Positions 63,131 through 64,000 of a stretch of 64,000 bases of DNA are shown in pieces. Every line of letters starts with the position of its first letter. The first letter of the stretch is position 1. Under the pieces are notes generated by a model. That model saw only the letters and a program-made list of their open reading frames with translations, did not search any database and was not told the origin of the DNA. Origin of the DNA: Lagopus muta (taxonomy: Eukaryota; Chordata; Aves; Galliformes; Phasianidae); assembly GCF_023343835.1 (NCBI RefSeq), contig NC_064433.1, positions 73,264,823 to 73,328,822 on the forward strand, given 5' to 3'. Made by a program: the position numbers and the translations under genes.

Positions 63131-63744
63131 GAGGTTATACTGCTATCCAAAGCAATCTTCCCTTATTCTCCTGCTTCCTGAAGCACAAGAGCATTTGGCT
63201 TCATTTTAATAAGGATTTAATAAGGATTTCTACTACAAAAATTCAAGTCTAGGACCACGCCTTTGCTAAATGAAAAATTGAAACTCCTTGAGGTGATTGT
63301 TGATGAATAAAGCCTTGATGCCCGGGAGCATTATTGAACTGTCATGCCTGATTTGCACTGTCCTACTTTTTTAAGGTTTATTGCAAGTTTTTCTTATTTC
63401 CTGAAGGCCCCTGTTATCTTCTGCATGATCCAGGCATAGGCAGTTTTCCAGTGTTTTCTGGATCTTCATCTTTCACTCCTCTTGCATCCCAATTACTTCC
63501 GACTTCACTAGAGTAAGGATCGTTTCCCTCTACTACTCTTTCAATGGAAAGACATATGGCATAGAAGCACCTCTCATTTTGATCTGCTTACTCAGTGAAC
63601 TTTCTCTGGGTAGAAAGGAAGTTGTGGCCTGAAGTGAGTTGAGAAGAACCAAGAGGAAGAGGCTAGTTCAGTGAGTAGAACCAACCGCAGCCTACATCTC
63701 TTGAGAAGAAAACCTGAAAGCCCGCACTTCTTACAAGGCCTTGG
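63131..63744. other. Unassigned sequence
   Basis: No recognisable content. Confidence 0.45.
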
Positions 63745-63822
63745 GCTTGCATGACCTCAGAGAAGTTTTGTAACCTGTCTGAGCTTCAGTGTCTGAGCTG
63801 TAAAATCATAGCAAAAGCAGGT
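63745..63822 (+). mobile_element. MIR SINE core remnant
   Basis: CTTGGGCTTGCATGACCTCA, then AACCTGTCTGAGCTTCAGTG and GAGCTGTAAAATCATAG follow the order and spacing of the MIR core (the usual blocks are CCTTGGGCAAGT, CTCTGAGCCTCAGTTT and CTGTAAAATG). This is an ancient amniote SINE family. Confidence 0.55.
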
Positions 63823-64000
63823 GCTTGCCAAAGCCATTCCTATGTATAGAAGAAGCTTCATGTTGCAGCATTGCCATGCCTGCAGTATGACTGCCAACAG
63901 CATTTCCTTGCCTTCTGTTTGCTCTCACGCACACTGCATCTATTCTTGCAGTTTGATTTGTGCACCCAAATATGATATCTTGCCCTGACAGCAGTGAATA

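Overview
This window looks like bird nuclear DNA, most likely from a galliform (chicken-like) species. It is AT-rich, has no bacterial-style gene packing, and its recognisable content is almost all retroelements typical of birds: CR1 LINEs with the (ATTCTATG)n-type 3' end, ERV-L class endogenous retrovirus, a bird solo LTR and a Galluhop-type mariner. Two faint MIR-like SINE remnants fit an amniote genome. I found no intact host protein-coding gene, so the window reads as intergenic or deep intronic sequence.

Layout. 1-1282: plus-strand ERV-L gag fragment (copy A), cut by the left window edge and interrupted by a CR1. 1.3-8.6 kb: mostly unassigned, with an old CR1 tail and an LTR-like repeat. 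8649-9166: solo LTR with a 4-bp target duplication. 11.9-12.24 kb: a tRNA-Ala-like sequence followed by a CR1 fragment and CR1 tail, resembling a CR1-mobilised SINE. 12.2-21.6 kb: unassigned, with a cluster of long homopolymers. 21.6-22.13 kb: TATA-like motifs and two splice-site-bounded segments that could be a small transcription unit. 23.96-24.25 kb: deleted mariner. 25.4-28.4 kb: one long decayed CR1 with traces of its ORF1 esterase and ORF2 endonuclease/RT. 30.3-32.5 kb: nested CR1 copies.

32.66-37.62 kb holds the largest element, a minus-strand ERV-L provirus (copy B) with a 5' LTR, a leader, gag, a damaged pro-pol and an integrase tail. It has no recognisable 3' LTR and no env. Its gag segment is an inverted copy of 1-1282. 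A third, more diverged gag fragment lies at 41.2-41.9 kb. From 41.9 kb to the end little is recognisable apart from one CR1 (54.2 kb), two MIR-like remnants and a second LTR-like repeat (62.9 kb).

Most interesting points: (i) the inverted gag copies are about 99.7% identical for roughly 780 bp and then drop abruptly to about 95%, suggesting gene conversion or a recent partial duplication; (ii) a tandem Cys-rich decapeptide array sits inside this gag; (iii) the tRNA-Ala/CR1 chimera is a candidate SINE; (iv) the candidate two-exon unit at 21.6-22.1 kb. All family assignments rest on recognition by eye; no database search was run.
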